Shown: in pieces, positions 26,583 through 36,603 of the stretch | Layout of the letters: each line of letters begins with the position of its first letter | Numbering within the stretch: the stretch's first letter is position 1 | Source of the DNA: Oxalobacteraceae bacterium | GTDB taxonomy: Bacteria > Pseudomonadota > Gammaproteobacteria > Burkholderiales > Burkholderiaceae_D | NCBI GenBank assembly: GCA_947374865.1 | Contig: CANCDR010000021.1 | Location: forward strand, 1 to 42,462 | DNA: 42,462 nucleotides | Direction of reading: 5' to 3' | The notes under the pieces: model-generated | The model's database searches: none | What the model saw: the letters and a program-made list of their open reading frames with translations, nothing else | Told to the model about the DNA's origin: nothing | Made by a program: the position numbers and the translations under genes

Positions 26583-27725
26583 ATGATGAACCACAGCGAA
26601 GAGCAGAAGGACTGCATTCTGTATGTCGATGATGAAGAACTGGCGTGTAAATATTTTCAGCGCAGCGCTGGAAATGATTACCAGGTAATGACGGTGACGA
26701 ACGCGAATGACGCGATCAAATTACTGGAGCAAAAAAATAACAGGATCGGCGTCATTGTGACGGACTTTCGCATGCCCGGTCGGGATGGCGGTGATCTGCT
26801 ACGGCAGATCGAGCGCGAGTATCCGATTCTGGTCCGCATTCTCGTGACGGCGTATGCTGATAAAGCCTTATTACTGGCCACTGTGAATTCGAGTGAGGTG
26901 TTTCGCATTCTCGAAAAGCCGGTCGACATGACCGCAGTCAGACAAACCTTACGTCTGGCAGTCGGGATGGCGCGTGAGCGTTTGGCGAATCGCCAGCGCT
27001 TAGCCGCCATTAATGAAACACTGGCCTTTTTAGCGCACGAACTCAATACGCCGCTGGCAACGATCATTAATTATGCACGTGGTATCGAGCAGCGCGCACA
27101 TGTCAGCCACCCCGACAGCCAGATACTTCAGAGACAGAGCGGGCCCGCCATACGCCAGGCCGTGCAAGCCATGCATGACAATGCGCGCTATTGCTTAGCG
27201 ACCTTGGCGGCATTTATCGATTCGGTCCGCAACGCAGGAATGAGTTTTAGTGGTAATGGTAGCCTGGCCAGCCAATTACTCGGCACACTGCTCGACACCT
27301 ATCCGATGAGCGTCGATCAACGCGATGCGATCATTCTTGAGACCCAACAGGATTTCCGCATTAGCGCGCTGCCTAACTGCGTTGCACTGGTGTTGTCATC
27401 GCTGATTACGAATGCCTTACGGGCACTGCAAACGCGGCCGGCGCCGCAGTTAAAGATCAGCATTCGTGTCAGTGAGCAGGGCGATCAGGAAATTGAACTG
27501 GTCGATAACGGCCCAGGAATTCCGCCGCATGTGCTGGAACACCTGCTCGTCGATCCGATTACCACCCATGCAGAAGCCGGCGGCAGTGGCCGCGGGATGA
27601 TATTTTGCAATCGCATCATGCAGGCGTTCGGCGGCGGCATGAAAATTGAATCGCAACACGGCAGCAGCACGATCGTGACCCTGCGTTTTCCCAATGCTAA
27701 AAATGCCATTTTGAGGAGTGCCTGA
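26583..27725 (+). CDS. phcR: PhcR-like response regulator with C-terminal histidine kinase domain
   Basis: A 380-residue hybrid with the receiver in front. The receiver (about residues 8-125) has ILYVDDEELA, phospho-acceptor Asp61 in IVTDFRMPG, and Lys in ILEKPVD. It is followed by a kinase with LAFLAHELNTPLATI (His152), a degenerate N box SSLITNALRAL, DNGPGIPPH and GSGRGMIFCNRIM. The receiver-kinase order with no DNA-binding domain is the unusual architecture described for Ralstonia PhcR. The N-box asparagine is kept, so kinase activity is plausible. AAGGAG lies 5 bases before the ATG. The stop overlaps the next start by one base. Confidence 0.83.
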   Translation: MMNHSEEQKDCILYVDDEELACKYFQRSAGNDYQVMTVTNANDAIKLLEQKNNRIGVIVTDFRMPGRDGGDLLRQIEREYPILVRILVTAYADKALLLATVNSSEVFRILEKPVDMTAVRQTLRLAVGMARERLANRQRLAAINETLAFLAHELNTPLATIINYARGIEQRAHVSHPDSQILQRQSGPAIRQAVQAMHDNARYCLATLAAFIDSVRNAGMSFSGNGSLASQLLGTLLDTYPMSVDQRDAIILETQQDFRISALPNCVALVLSSLITNALRALQTRPAPQLKISIRVSEQGDQEIELVDNGPGIPPHVLEHLLVDPITTHAEAGGSGRGMIFCNRIMQAFGGGMKIESQHGSSTIVTLRFPNAKNAILRSA

Positions 27726-28750
27726 TGACTGAATTCACCGCAGCGAGTGACATTGGCATGTCGGCCATGTCGGGCCCTGCATCCATCGACAACGCAGAAG
27801 ACGTGATGCCTACGATCTTATTTGTCGACGACGAGCCAACGGCTGTCAAATATTTTCAGCGCGCCATCGCCTCGCTCGCGCCCGTGATTACTGCGGGCTC
27901 TGTCGAGGACGGCATACGACTACTTGATACCCATGCCGCCTCATTGGCCGTGTTGGTATCTGATCAGCGTATGCCCGGACGCTTCGGTAACGAATTGCTG
28001 CGTTATGCGCGGGAAAATTATCCGCATATGGTGCGCATTCTGACGACCGCGTACTCTGAAATCGAATACACCGTCGATGCGATCAATGAGGGGCAGATAC
28101 ATCGCTACATTAAAAAACCATGGGAAATTTCCACCCTCCGCATGGAATTAAAACTCGCGCTGGAGTTCGCCGATCTACGTCGTGAGCGCGATCAGCTTCT
28201 GCATGAAAAAATTCTGGTGCGTAAAAATCAAACCGTCTCGCATCGCATCGGCAGCTTGTATTTACTCTGTCAATCCATGTACGGCGAGACTGGATTCGCT
28301 ACGCTGGAAGCGTATTTATCCGGCGCTATGCGCGTTGGCGTTGAAGCGCCGGAAAACGATTGGTTATTGATGGATTACGCCGATCTGGTCGGCGCAGAAG
28401 CGCAGCGTAGTTCAGCATTCGCACAAAACATGCGCAATGCACATGCCAACGGCCACGCCTTGGCTGCCAATGGACTGCCATTGCCGCAGTTATTGGCTGA
28501 CTCTATCAAGGCCGTAGACGATGGGTTCCTTATAGCCGATCCGCTGTGTTTAAAAGAATATCTTGTGACATCGTGCGCTACGCCGGTTTCACATGAACAT
28601 GCCGTCTGGCTCAATTACCTGGCCTCGCTGAGCGCAGCCGGCCAGTGCGCGAGGTTTAGCGCAGACTCTTCCGGGATTCGTTATCATATCGTTCCAAGCG
28701 ATGCGCAAAAACGACCGCCTTCCCTGGCTGACTGGATTGCACAGTTTTAG
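27725..28750 (+). CDS. phcQ: PhcQ-like response regulator
   Basis: A 341-residue protein with a receiver at residues about 34-150: TILFVDDEP, phospho-acceptor Asp80 in VLVSDQRMPG, the T/A pair in TTAYSE and Lys in IKKPWE. The first 30 residues are a flexible leader with three methionines in the first 19. A helix (LRRERDQLLHEKIL) links to a C-terminal domain of about 170 residues that I do not recognise; it has no HTH, GGDEF, HD-GYP or kinase boxes. In Ralstonia, PhcQ acts after PhcS/PhcR to control phcA. TGATG overlap with phcR shows tight coupling. Last gene; 159 empty bases follow. Confidence 0.8.
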   Translation: MTEFTAASDIGMSAMSGPASIDNAEDVMPTILFVDDEPTAVKYFQRAIASLAPVITAGSVEDGIRLLDTHAASLAVLVSDQRMPGRFGNELLRYARENYPHMVRILTTAYSEIEYTVDAINEGQIHRYIKKPWEISTLRMELKLALEFADLRRERDQLLHEKILVRKNQTVSHRIGSLYLLCQSMYGETGFATLEAYLSGAMRVGVEAPENDWLLMDYADLVGAEAQRSSAFAQNMRNAHANGHALAANGLPLPQLLADSIKAVDDGFLIADPLCLKEYLVTSCATPVSHEHAVWLNYLASLSAAGQCARFSADSSGIRYHIVPSDAQKRPPSLADWIAQF

Positions 28751-28909
28751 CGTGAATAGCGATGGCCGACTCAGGCACGCCAGTTTGGAAACGGCGCTGT
28801 GTCGTATGAGGGTCACAATAGTTTGCTAGCTTAAGTGCTGTCGTAGTTATATCCCACGTGTAAAATTAATGGAACCTAGATAATCGCCGCAGAAAGTCGA
28901 TGGTATCGA

Positions 28910-30193
28910 ATGCGAAACGCCGTGACACAACTTTATTATTTCATCCTCAAACAGCGTGCACGAAGCAGCCAGCTGCGTATCACGCTTTTAGCCGGATTAC
29001 TCCTGCTAGCAGGCCTGCCTGTGGGCAGCGTTCAGGCAGAGCAGGCACCAGCCGGATCGTTGGTGATCGTTGGTGGTGGTTTGCGACCAGACAATGCAGT
29101 GGTATGGCAGCGGATGGTTGAGCTGGCCGGCGGCAAAGGAGCAAGGATTGCCATCTTCCCTTCTGCCGCCAACTTGCCGGAGTTAGCCGCAGATAGCGTC
29201 CTGACGAATTTGAATCGTTACGGTGCCCAGGCCTTCGTCGTGCCGGTATCCATTCGACTGGAAAATGTCGATTACCGGCAGGCAGTCAAAGATCCCGAAC
29301 TGGTGCACCGGGTACGCAATGCCGGCGGTGTATTTTTTGTGGGCGGCGATCAGGGGCGCATCACCAAGGCCTTGCTGCAGGACGATGGCAATCCAACGCC
29401 GATGTTGGATGCCATATGGGAGATGTACCGTCGTGGCGGCATGATCGGCGGTACTAGTGCTGGGGCGGCGATCATGAGCACGACCATGTTCGATAATGCG
29501 CAGGCTGTCTTGCCCACCCTAAAGCTGGGCGTGAATGAAGGAAAAGAAATTGCCCCCGGCTTGGGTTTCATCGGCCCGGATGTCTTCATCGATCAGCATC
29601 TGCTGGTGCGCGGTCGTTTTGCCCGCATGCTGCCGGCGATGCTGAAAAAGAAATACAAGATGGGTCTCGGTGTCGATGAAAATACCGCCGTGCTGATTAC
29701 CAAGGGCAGCGATGTGGAAGTGATCGGTTATAAGGGGGCGCTGGTGCTCAATCTCGAGCAAGCCAGCAATACACCGGAGCTGGACGGATTTAATATTAGC
29801 AACGTCCGCATTAGCTATCTGGATCAGGGCGATCGCTTTAACCTCGTCAGCCAAGTCTTTACGCCCTCAAAAGAAAAAGAAAACGGACGGGTGCGTCCTT
29901 CGGCGGCCTACAACACCGATGCGCGTTTTTATCCTGATATTCTCGGCAATACCACCGTGGTCGATTTGATGCAGCATCTGATCGACAGTCGTCAGGACAG
30001 CACGATTGGACTTTCCTTCGGCAGCCAGGACAGCATCATGCCCAGCCTGGGTTTTGAGTTCAGGTTCAGCAAGGTCGATGACAGCGTGGGGTACTTTTCC
30101 AGCGCTAATGGTGGTGAAGCCTACTCAGTGTTGAACCTGCGATTAGACATCCGGCCCATTGAAATGCATTTGCCGCTGTATCACTACCGCTAA
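28910..30193 (+). CDS. Secreted cyanophycinase (peptidase S51)
   Basis: Cyanophycinase cleaves the storage polymer cyanophycin into beta-Asp-Arg dipeptides. The 427-residue protein has a hydrophobic N-terminal signal with an unusually long basic front (residues about 1-43, cut near VQAEQA), so an extracellular or periplasmic, CphE-like enzyme is likely. Conserved landmarks: SLVIVGGGLRPDN, ARIAIFPSAA, VFFVGGDQGRI, and the nucleophile motif GGTSAGAAIMS with Ser183, then FIDQHLLVRGRFARML and GLGVDENTAVLI. The last 120 residues extend beyond the common core. No cyanophycin synthetase or isoaspartyl dipeptidase is in the window, so scavenging of external polymer is inferred. Stands alone, convergent with gshA. 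Confidence 0.9.
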   Translation: MRNAVTQLYYFILKQRARSSQLRITLLAGLLLLAGLPVGSVQAEQAPAGSLVIVGGGLRPDNAVVWQRMVELAGGKGARIAIFPSAANLPELAADSVLTNLNRYGAQAFVVPVSIRLENVDYRQAVKDPELVHRVRNAGGVFFVGGDQGRITKALLQDDGNPTPMLDAIWEMYRRGGMIGGTSAGAAIMSTTMFDNAQAVLPTLKLGVNEGKEIAPGLGFIGPDVFIDQHLLVRGRFARMLPAMLKKKYKMGLGVDENTAVLITKGSDVEVIGYKGALVLNLEQASNTPELDGFNISNVRISYLDQGDRFNLVSQVFTPSKEKENGRVRPSAAYNTDARFYPDILGNTTVVDLMQHLIDSRQDSTIGLSFGSQDSIMPSLGFEFRFSKVDDSVGYFSSANGGEAYSVLNLRLDIRPIEMHLPLYHYR

Positions 30194-30249
30194 GCTGGGC
30201 GTTGGTAGCTAGGGTATGGTGACGTATGGGTAAGGTATCGGCGCAGGAT

Positions 30250-30269
30250 AGTGCGACGGGCGCACTTTA
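30250..30269 (+). terminator. Weak hairpin after cyanophycinase
   Basis: AGTGCG (30250-30255) and CGCACT (30261-30266) form a perfect 6-base stem with a 5-base loop, followed by only a short T run. It lies 57 bases past the cyanophycinase stop and touches the gshA stop. Confidence 0.3.
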
Positions 30270-31898
30270 GCCGCCCAACTGACGCAAGGTGCGGGCCTCG
30301 TAATCGGCGATGAACTGATCGAAGTCGCCAGAGGGATTTTCTTCCATCTGCGCCTGCTCTTTGAGTGAGGCCTGTGCTAGCTGATCAAAGTAGGCCAGTT
30401 CCTCTGTGCTCAGCGGACGAGCAAGAAACGCTGCCGCATGCACCTGACTTTGTTCCAGCGCAAAATTAGCCAGCGATCCGCCGTGTGCCTTCACCGCCGC
30501 CAGCACCTGGGCCGAAGGCGTGAGCTCGGCATCCATAAGCCGTGCGCGCAACAGGGTCAGTGAGTCTGAATGCGGTTGGGTGCTTTCGTCACGCACAGCA
30601 CATGCAACAGATTGATCGGCCAGTGCGGCATAATTTTCATCCAATAAGCTCGCTGCGGCAGCAATCGAATCGAGCAATTCGAGCCCCCATTCTTGCAGGC
30701 CAATGGCGCTACCGCGGCGTTGCAATTGCAAGCCGGGACGCCGCCCCTGTTTAACCGTGCGAGAAAAGTTGAAGATATTTTCCTGTCCCTCTGCATCACT
30801 AGTCGGCGGGCTGTCTTCCAGCGCACAAAAGAGCAGGAAGGCGTCCAGAAAGCGTGTCGTGGCAAGATGAATGCCGAGCGGCTCGAACGGGTCGATATCC
30901 ATACAGCGTACTTCGATGTATTCCACGCCACGCGCGTGCAGGGCCTCGAGCGCACGTTCGCCGCTATGGATCACCCGTTTGGGGCGGATGGTGGCGTAAA
31001 ACTCATTTTCAATCTGCAAGACATTGGTATTGATCTGAATCCATTCGCCATCCCGCTTGGTGCCCATCTCAGCATACGGCGCATACGGCTGCTGCACGGC
31101 GCGTGAGAGGCTGCGCATATAGTCACCCAGCGTGTTGTAGGGCGGGACGAGTCCGGCTTGCGCATTGTTTTGGTAACCTAAATCACTCATTCGCAGGCTG
31201 GTGGCATAGGGCAGGAACAGCGTATCGTCGGACAAGGTGTTGAGCTGATGTGGTCGGCCCTGCAAAAATTCGGTCGATAAGGTAGGCGATGCGCCAAACA
31301 AATACATCAACAGCCAGCTATAACGATGAAAATTACGAATCAGTGCGACGTAGGCCTCGGACTGAAAATCCTGCTTCGATTCACTCGCATTCTCGGCTTC
31401 GCGCAAGGCATTCCAGGTCGCCTGCGGCAAAGAAAAATTGTAGTGAATCCCCGAGATGCATTGCATCGCCTTCCCATAACGTAAAGCCAGGCCGCGCCGG
31501 TAAACATGCTTGAGCATGCCGATGTGCGACTGACCATACCAGGCGATCGGGATCTGCGCCTCGTCTGGTAAGTGGCAAGGCATGGACTGACTAGAAATTA
31601 GCTCGCCACCCAAACGCGCGTAAGTGAATCGATGAATCTGGTCCAGCTTATCCAGCACGGTGGTTGCATCGTGCTCGGCCGGGGTAATAAATTCCAGCAA
31701 GGATTCCGAATAGTCGGTCGTGATTTGCGAATTAGTCAGTGCCGAACCCAGCGCAGCAGGGTGCGGTGTGAGCGCGAGCTCACCATGAGCATCGATGCGT
31801 AAAGCTTCACGCTCAATCCCGCGCAAGCCTTGCGACAGCAGCGTGCCAGGGGCTTGGGTTGCCAGCAAAGCAAGCCGACGATTTAACTGATTGCTCAA
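30267..31898 (-). CDS. gshA: Glutamate-cysteine ligase (type 1)
   Basis: GshA joins glutamate and cysteine with ATP, the first step of glutathione synthesis. The 543-residue protein resembles the gammaproteobacterial type 1 enzyme: [11 protein letters not shown] near residue 27 with metal-binding glutamates, [55 protein letters not shown], and [22 protein letters not shown], all core motifs. The start is a TTG at 31898; an AAGGA site sits about 7 bases upstream, which decides it. The upstream carboxypeptidase gene lies on the same strand with a 110-base gap, so a separate promoter is likely. Partner gshB is not in the window, but grxD is. Confidence 0.95.
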   Translation of the reverse strand: MSNQLNRRLALLATQAPGTLLSQGLRGIEREALRIDAHGELALTPHPAALGSALTNSQITTDYSESLLEFITPAEHDATTVLDKLDQIHRFTYARLGGELISSQSMPCHLPDEAQIPIAWYGQSHIGMLKHVYRRGLALRYGKAMQCISGIHYNFSLPQATWNALREAENASESKQDFQSEAYVALIRNFHRYSWLLMYLFGASPTLSTEFLQGRPHQLNTLSDDTLFLPYATSLRMSDLGYQNNAQAGLVPPYNTLGDYMRSLSRAVQQPYAPYAEMGTKRDGEWIQINTNVLQIENEFYATIRPKRVIHSGERALEALHARGVEYIEVRCMDIDPFEPLGIHLATTRFLDAFLLFCALEDSPPTSDAEGQENIFNFSRTVKQGRRPGLQLQRRGSAIGLQEWGLELLDSIAAAASLLDENYAALADQSVACAVRDESTQPHSDSLTLLRARLMDAELTPSAQVLAAVKAHGGSLANFALEQSQVHAAAFLARPLSTEELAYFDQLAQASLKEQAQMEENPSGDFDQFIADYEARTLRQLGG

Positions 31899-32008
31899 AG
31901 CTTATCCTTGTTGAAACATGCTGCGTGACGACGCATTAACGCATAAATTTGTTGCAAGAATAGCCGAAAAATGAAAAGGGGATATGAAGCCGGCTTGGTT
32001 CGCCTTAT

Positions 32009-33781
32009 TTACTTGGGTGCAATTGCAATACGCAGCACCGGATAAAGCTGAAAACGCTCGTCCCATGAAGAATGACGGCGGGCGAAAAATTCCAGGCGTT
32101 CCGCGGGGTTTTTTGCAAAAGCCGGTTCGTCGGTTAGCTTTTTGCGAAAGCGTTCCGCCAGACTCGGGTCGGCCGCCAGCTGGGCTCGTGCGACTTCCTC
32201 GGCGACATAGTCTTCCATGGATTCCTTCTTTTCGAAGGCGTTATTGAAAAAGCCCCAGGCCAGCAAGGAATCCGGCGCCTGCGGCTCGAGCATGGCCATC
32301 ACCAGTCGCGCCTTGGCCTGATTAATCGGCACAAAAAGACTGCCGTTGCGAATCTCGCGCGCCTCAGGGCGCCATTCACCTTCCAGCGCCAGCCGCTGAT
32401 GACTCTCAAATGGCAGGGCTTCAAAGTTAGCCTTTGCTGCGCGAAACGTTTCTACCTTGGCCTCGGCCGTGGTGGTCCAGAGCGTGCGAAAGCTCACGCC
32501 GTGCAGAGCCAGTTTCTGGCCAACCATCGCCGCATAGGCAGGTGGCACGATGTAACCTGCCAGAGGTGCGACAACGCTTTGGGCAACGAGCACCTCATCG
32601 CGCAGTGGCAGCTGCCAGATTTGCGGCTTGGATTCATCGTAACTCGTCATCAGCGCGCCCGAGATGTCCGACGCTGTGCGGGTGTAAGTGTAGCCACGAA
32701 AATCGATCGTGCGCACCTTGGCTGAGGCAGCGTAGCTCAGCGGCACCGGCTGTCCGGCCATTTGTGCGGCCAGGATATCGGCCGCCAGCGCCGTCTTGCG
32801 CCACTCTGCACCGTGCAGGGCAATCTGCGCCAGTATCGAATCAATTGTGGTGCGGGTGATCTGTACCCGGCGTGGATAATCTTTCCAGGAATGCGTTTCA
32901 ATCAACATACTTAGCCGATTACGCAGCTGAAAATAACCGGTCGAAAAACGCGGCAGAAAAACATCATCGATAAAGCCAGAGCTTGGGTCGTCTTCTGTCA
33001 CAAAAGAGGGATAAAAAGGTAGCGGCAGTGAACCGGCCTGCGCCAAGTCAGCCATCACCGCGCTGCGAAACGCCAGACCGGCGCGGCGCAAACTAGCGTC
33101 ACCGGCATTCACCGGTTCCACCTGCACCGAGACGTCGTGTTCAAACTTGGCGCCGTCGGTTACATGCAAGTCGATGGTGGCGACCGGATCCCAGGTCTGC
33201 ACCAGGCGCAGCATGGCCTGCATTTCCGGCGCATCGGCCTTGACGTAGTCGCGGTTGAGATTAAAATTTTGTGCCGTGGTACGCCAGCCCATTTCTTCCG
33301 GGCCGCGCTGATTGGGCCGGTTCCAGCGTCCAAAGCGCTCATGACCATCCACATTAAACACCGGCACGAACAGAATCACCTGCTTACTCAGCACATCCGG
33401 CAAGGCGTGGCTGTCGAGGGCTTCGCGCAGGGCCAAAAAGCCAGCATCCTTGCCATCGATTTCCCCGGCATGAATACCGCCCTGAATTAATACCACTGGC
33501 AAATTACGCAGGTGGGCCATTTCGGGCTGCAGAACACCGGTGCGCGAGACGACCAGTGCTAACATTGGCCGGCCTTCCGGCGTACGGCCAAATTCCAGAC
33601 AGCGCACAAATTTTGGATAGGCGCGTTGAAACTGGCCGCACAGAGCGATCACCTCATCATAGCGGCCTGTCTTTTGAAAGCCAGACCGTTCCGCGACGGT
33701 ACTCAAGGCATCATTGGCGGCCTGCGCACTCGAGATAGAAAGCAGGGCCAGCAGCAGGCTCAATGCGATACGGTGCAACAT
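32009..33781 (-). CDS. Secreted M14 family zinc carboxypeptidase
   Basis: A 590-residue protein with a clear signal peptide (cut after SSAQA, residue 21). The M14 zinc ligands are intact: His104 and Glu107 in GGIHAGEIDG, and His206 in TIDLHVTDG. NLNRDY supplies the substrate arginine and MLIETHSW the likely catalytic glutamate. It is longer than classical carboxypeptidases; the last 220 residues form an added domain often found in the bacterial periplasmic members. Likely role is peptide or peptidoglycan-peptide trimming in the periplasm. Single gene on the minus strand between gshA and the phzF-like gene, with gaps above 100 bases on both sides. Confidence 0.88.
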   Translation of the reverse strand: MLHRIALSLLLALLSISSAQAANDALSTVAERSGFQKTGRYDEVIALCGQFQRAYPKFVRCLEFGRTPEGRPMLALVVSRTGVLQPEMAHLRNLPVVLIQGGIHAGEIDGKDAGFLALREALDSHALPDVLSKQVILFVPVFNVDGHERFGRWNRPNQRGPEEMGWRTTAQNFNLNRDYVKADAPEMQAMLRLVQTWDPVATIDLHVTDGAKFEHDVSVQVEPVNAGDASLRRAGLAFRSAVMADLAQAGSLPLPFYPSFVTEDDPSSGFIDDVFLPRFSTGYFQLRNRLSMLIETHSWKDYPRRVQITRTTIDSILAQIALHGAEWRKTALAADILAAQMAGQPVPLSYAASAKVRTIDFRGYTYTRTASDISGALMTSYDESKPQIWQLPLRDEVLVAQSVVAPLAGYIVPPAYAAMVGQKLALHGVSFRTLWTTTAEAKVETFRAAKANFEALPFESHQRLALEGEWRPEAREIRNGSLFVPINQAKARLVMAMLEPQAPDSLLAWGFFNNAFEKKESMEDYVAEEVARAQLAADPSLAERFRKKLTDEPAFAKNPAERLEFFARRHSSWDERFQLYPVLRIAIAPK

Positions 33782-33889
33782 AGATCAGACTCCGGTGATG
33801 TCGATGGATGCGATGCAAAATAATGACGCATCGTAATTAAATATGATGGACCTGGCAAGACATGGCCGGGCGCCCTGCCGCTGCCTTGC

Positions 33890-34726
33890 CTAGATCGCGA
33901 CTTGTCCTTCGATACAAATGGCGACCTCGCCGCCGACCCAAATGTCATCGCCTTCCTGGTCGATATAGACTCGCCCCGCGCGTCGTAGTGCCGTGCCTTG
34001 CGCCGCGACATAATGCGGCTTGGACAGGCCGGCGCCGATGAGCCACTGGGCGATGCCGGCATTCAGGCTGCCCGTGACGGGATCTTCCGTGACGCCATAC
34101 GGCAGCACAAATGCTCGCACTTCATAGTCCACGTCGCTGTCTTCCATGCAGGGACCAATCACGCCCAGTTTGAACTGCGCAAGGTAGGTGGTATTGGGCT
34201 GTATGGCGCGCACTTTTTCTGCCGATTCGAGCATCACCACGCACCAGCCAGGGCCGTTATCGACCCATTGATGCAAGAGGATATCTTGTCGGCGCAGCCC
34301 AAGTCCCGCGGCAATTTGCACCAGCATCGCTTCATCGAGCTCGCCCGTTTTTAATAGGGCAGGCGCTGCAAAGGCCAGCTTGCTGCCGGCCTGGCGAATT
34401 TTCACCAGACCAATGCCGCACTCTTGGAAAATGAAATCCGGATTTTTGGGCTTGCCGCCATTTGCCAGCCAGGCGTAACAGCTGCCCAGAGTCGGGTGGC
34501 CAGCGAAGGGGAGCTCTTTGCCGGGCGTAAAAATCCTGACTTTGTAATCGGCTTGCGGGTGTTCAGGTTGGAGCAGAAAGGTGGTCTCGGACAGATTCGT
34601 CCAACTGGCAAAGTCGGCCATGGTTGACGTTGCCAACCCATCGGCATGATGGACCACAGCTAAGGGATTCCCTTTAAGTGTCTGTTTAGAAAATACGTCG
34701 AGCTGGTGAAATTTGTATTGGGTCAT
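33890..34726 (-). CDS. PhzF family isomerase/epimerase-like protein
   Basis: A 278-residue protein of the PhzF/diaminopimelate epimerase-like fold. The front has FHQLDVFSKQTLKGNPLAVV, then NLSETTFLL with the catalytic glutamate, FTPGKELPFAGHPTLG, and in the second half EDPVTGSLNAGIAQWL, all hallmarks. PhzF itself isomerises a phenazine precursor, but most homologues outside phz clusters have unknown substrates. No phenazine genes are present. The GGAG of its ribosome-binding site overlaps the last sense codon and stop of glmS, only 5 bases lie between the genes, so the two are translated together. Confidence 0.9.
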   Translation of the reverse strand: MTQYKFHQLDVFSKQTLKGNPLAVVHHADGLATSTMADFASWTNLSETTFLLQPEHPQADYKVRIFTPGKELPFAGHPTLGSCYAWLANGGKPKNPDFIFQECGIGLVKIRQAGSKLAFAAPALLKTGELDEAMLVQIAAGLGLRRQDILLHQWVDNGPGWCVVMLESAEKVRAIQPNTTYLAQFKLGVIGPCMEDSDVDYEVRAFVLPYGVTEDPVTGSLNAGIAQWLIGAGLSKPHYVAAQGTALRRAGRVYIDQEGDDIWVGGEVAICIEGQVAI

Positions 34727-34731
34727 AGGGA

Positions 34732-36549
34732 TTACTCCACGGTCACGGACTTGGCTAAATTACGCGGTTTATCGACATCCGTACCCCGCGCTAAGGCCGT
34801 GTGATAAGCCAGTAATTGCAGCGGCACGACATGTAAAATTGGCGACAGCTGACCGTAATGTTCTGGCAGGCGAATCACATCGATCCCCTCGCTGGGCGCA
34901 ATATGCGAATCGGCATCGGCAAACACATACAGATGACCGCCACGGGCGCGCACTTCTTGCATGTTGGATTTGAGTTTTTCGATCAGCGCATCATTGGGTG
35001 CGATGGTCACCACAGGCATTTGGTCGGTCACCAGCGCCAGCGGTCCGTGTTTGAGCTCTCCGGCGGGATAGGCTTCAGCGTGGATGTAAGAAATTTCCTT
35101 AAGCTTGAGCGCGCCCTCAAGAGCGATCGGGTAGTGCAGGCCACGACCAAGGAAAAGCGCATTTTCCTTGCGCGCAAATTCCTCCGACCAGGCAATGATT
35201 TGCGGCTCCAGGGCCAACACGGCACTGATCGCCACCGGCAAATGACGCAATTGCTTGAGAAAGCTGGCCTCCTGTTCTTGCGTCAGTCGTGCTTTAACTT
35301 TCGCCAGCGACAGCGTCAATAAAAACAGTCCGGTTAGCTGGGTCGTAAACGCCTTGGTCGACGCCACGCCCACCTCGATGCCGGCGCGGGTAATGTAGGC
35401 CAGCGCACATTCGCGCACCATGGCACTGGTATCGACATTGCAAATGGTGAGTGTATGCAGCATGCCTTGTGCACGGGCATGTTTTAAAGCGGCCAGGGTA
35501 TCGGCGGTTTCACCACTTTGTGTGATGGTGACGACTAAGGCCTTAGGATTGGGGACGCTGTCGCGATAGCGATATTCACTGGCGATCTCTACATTTACCG
35601 GCACGCCGGCGATGGCCTCGATCCAGTATTTGGCGGTCAGGCCAGCGTAGTAGCTGGTGCCGCAGGCCAGAATCAGCACCGTATCAATTTGCTTGAAAAT
35701 AGCTTCTGCCGAATCGCCAAACAAAGCCGGCACGATCGCAGTGACTCCCTCGAGCGTATCGGCGATGGCGCGCGGCTGTTCGAAAATTTCCTTTTGCATA
35801 TAATGGCGATACGGCCCCAGTTCGGCGGCGCCGGAATGGGCATGCACGGTACGCACCGGTCGTTCCACCGGCTTACCCTGCGCATCGACGATCCAGATGC
35901 GATGCATCTGCAGGTCAACCACATCGCCTTCCTCCAGATAGACAATCTGATCGGTCGTGCCGGCCAAGGCCATGGCATCGGACGCGAGAAAATTTTCACC
36001 TTTACCGACACCGACAATGAGCGGGGAACCCTGACGCGCACCGACCACTCGATGCGGTTCATCGCGGGCAAAGACGGCGATCGCGAAGGCACCGGTCAGA
36101 CGCTTGATCGTCAGCTGTACGGTCTCGAACAGATCGCCGGTGTACAGGTGATCAACCAGATGGGCGATCACTTCGGTATCGGTCTGGCTTTCAAATACAT
36201 AACCCGCTGCGCGCAATTCAGTACGTAGCGCCTCGTAATTTTCGATGATGCCGTTATGGACCAGTGCGATCCGGCCGCGCGAAAAATGTGGATGCGCGTT
36301 ATGCGAGGCCGGCGCCCCATGTGTGGCCCAGCGGGTATGCGCAATACCGGTAAAGCCGCTGAGCGCACCGTCCTGCATCTGCCGTTCCAGATCCGCCACG
36401 CGCGAGGTGCTGCGCGAACGCTGCAGCTGGCCGTCCACATGCAGGGCGATGCCACAAGAATCGTAGCCACGATATTCGAGGCGTTTTAAGCCTTCCAGCA
36501 AGACAGGGGTAATATTGCGTTGCGCGACAGCGCCGACAATTCCGCACAT
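34732..36549 (-). CDS. glmS: Glutamine-fructose-6-phosphate aminotransferase (isomerizing)
   Basis: GlmS makes glucosamine-6-phosphate, the entry to peptidoglycan and LPS amino sugars. The 605-residue product begins [12 protein letters not shown], so Cys becomes residue 1 after Met removal and is the glutaminase nucleophile; this fixes the start at 36549 against an in-frame start 18 bases upstream. The glutaminase half has [13 protein letters not shown] and VHNGIIENY. The isomerase half has two SIS domains ([30 protein letters not shown]) and ends [15 protein letters not shown], the canonical C-terminus. Transcribed with phzF; divergent from an Lrp-type regulator across a 166-base gap. glmM and glmU are not in the window. 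Confidence 0.97.
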   Translation of the reverse strand: MCGIVGAVAQRNITPVLLEGLKRLEYRGYDSCGIALHVDGQLQRSRSTSRVADLERQMQDGALSGFTGIAHTRWATHGAPASHNAHPHFSRGRIALVHNGIIENYEALRTELRAAGYVFESQTDTEVIAHLVDHLYTGDLFETVQLTIKRLTGAFAIAVFARDEPHRVVGARQGSPLIVGVGKGENFLASDAMALAGTTDQIVYLEEGDVVDLQMHRIWIVDAQGKPVERPVRTVHAHSGAAELGPYRHYMQKEIFEQPRAIADTLEGVTAIVPALFGDSAEAIFKQIDTVLILACGTSYYAGLTAKYWIEAIAGVPVNVEIASEYRYRDSVPNPKALVVTITQSGETADTLAALKHARAQGMLHTLTICNVDTSAMVRECALAYITRAGIEVGVASTKAFTTQLTGLFLLTLSLAKVKARLTQEQEASFLKQLRHLPVAISAVLALEPQIIAWSEEFARKENALFLGRGLHYPIALEGALKLKEISYIHAEAYPAGELKHGPLALVTDQMPVVTIAPNDALIEKLKSNMQEVRARGGHLYVFADADSHIAPSEGIDVIRLPEHYGQLSPILHVVPLQLLAYHTALARGTDVDKPRNLAKSVTVE

Positions 36550-36603
36550 GGGCGACCTCAGCTTCAATAAGAAAAGAAAGGTTCTATCGTAGACAAGTGG
36601 GGC

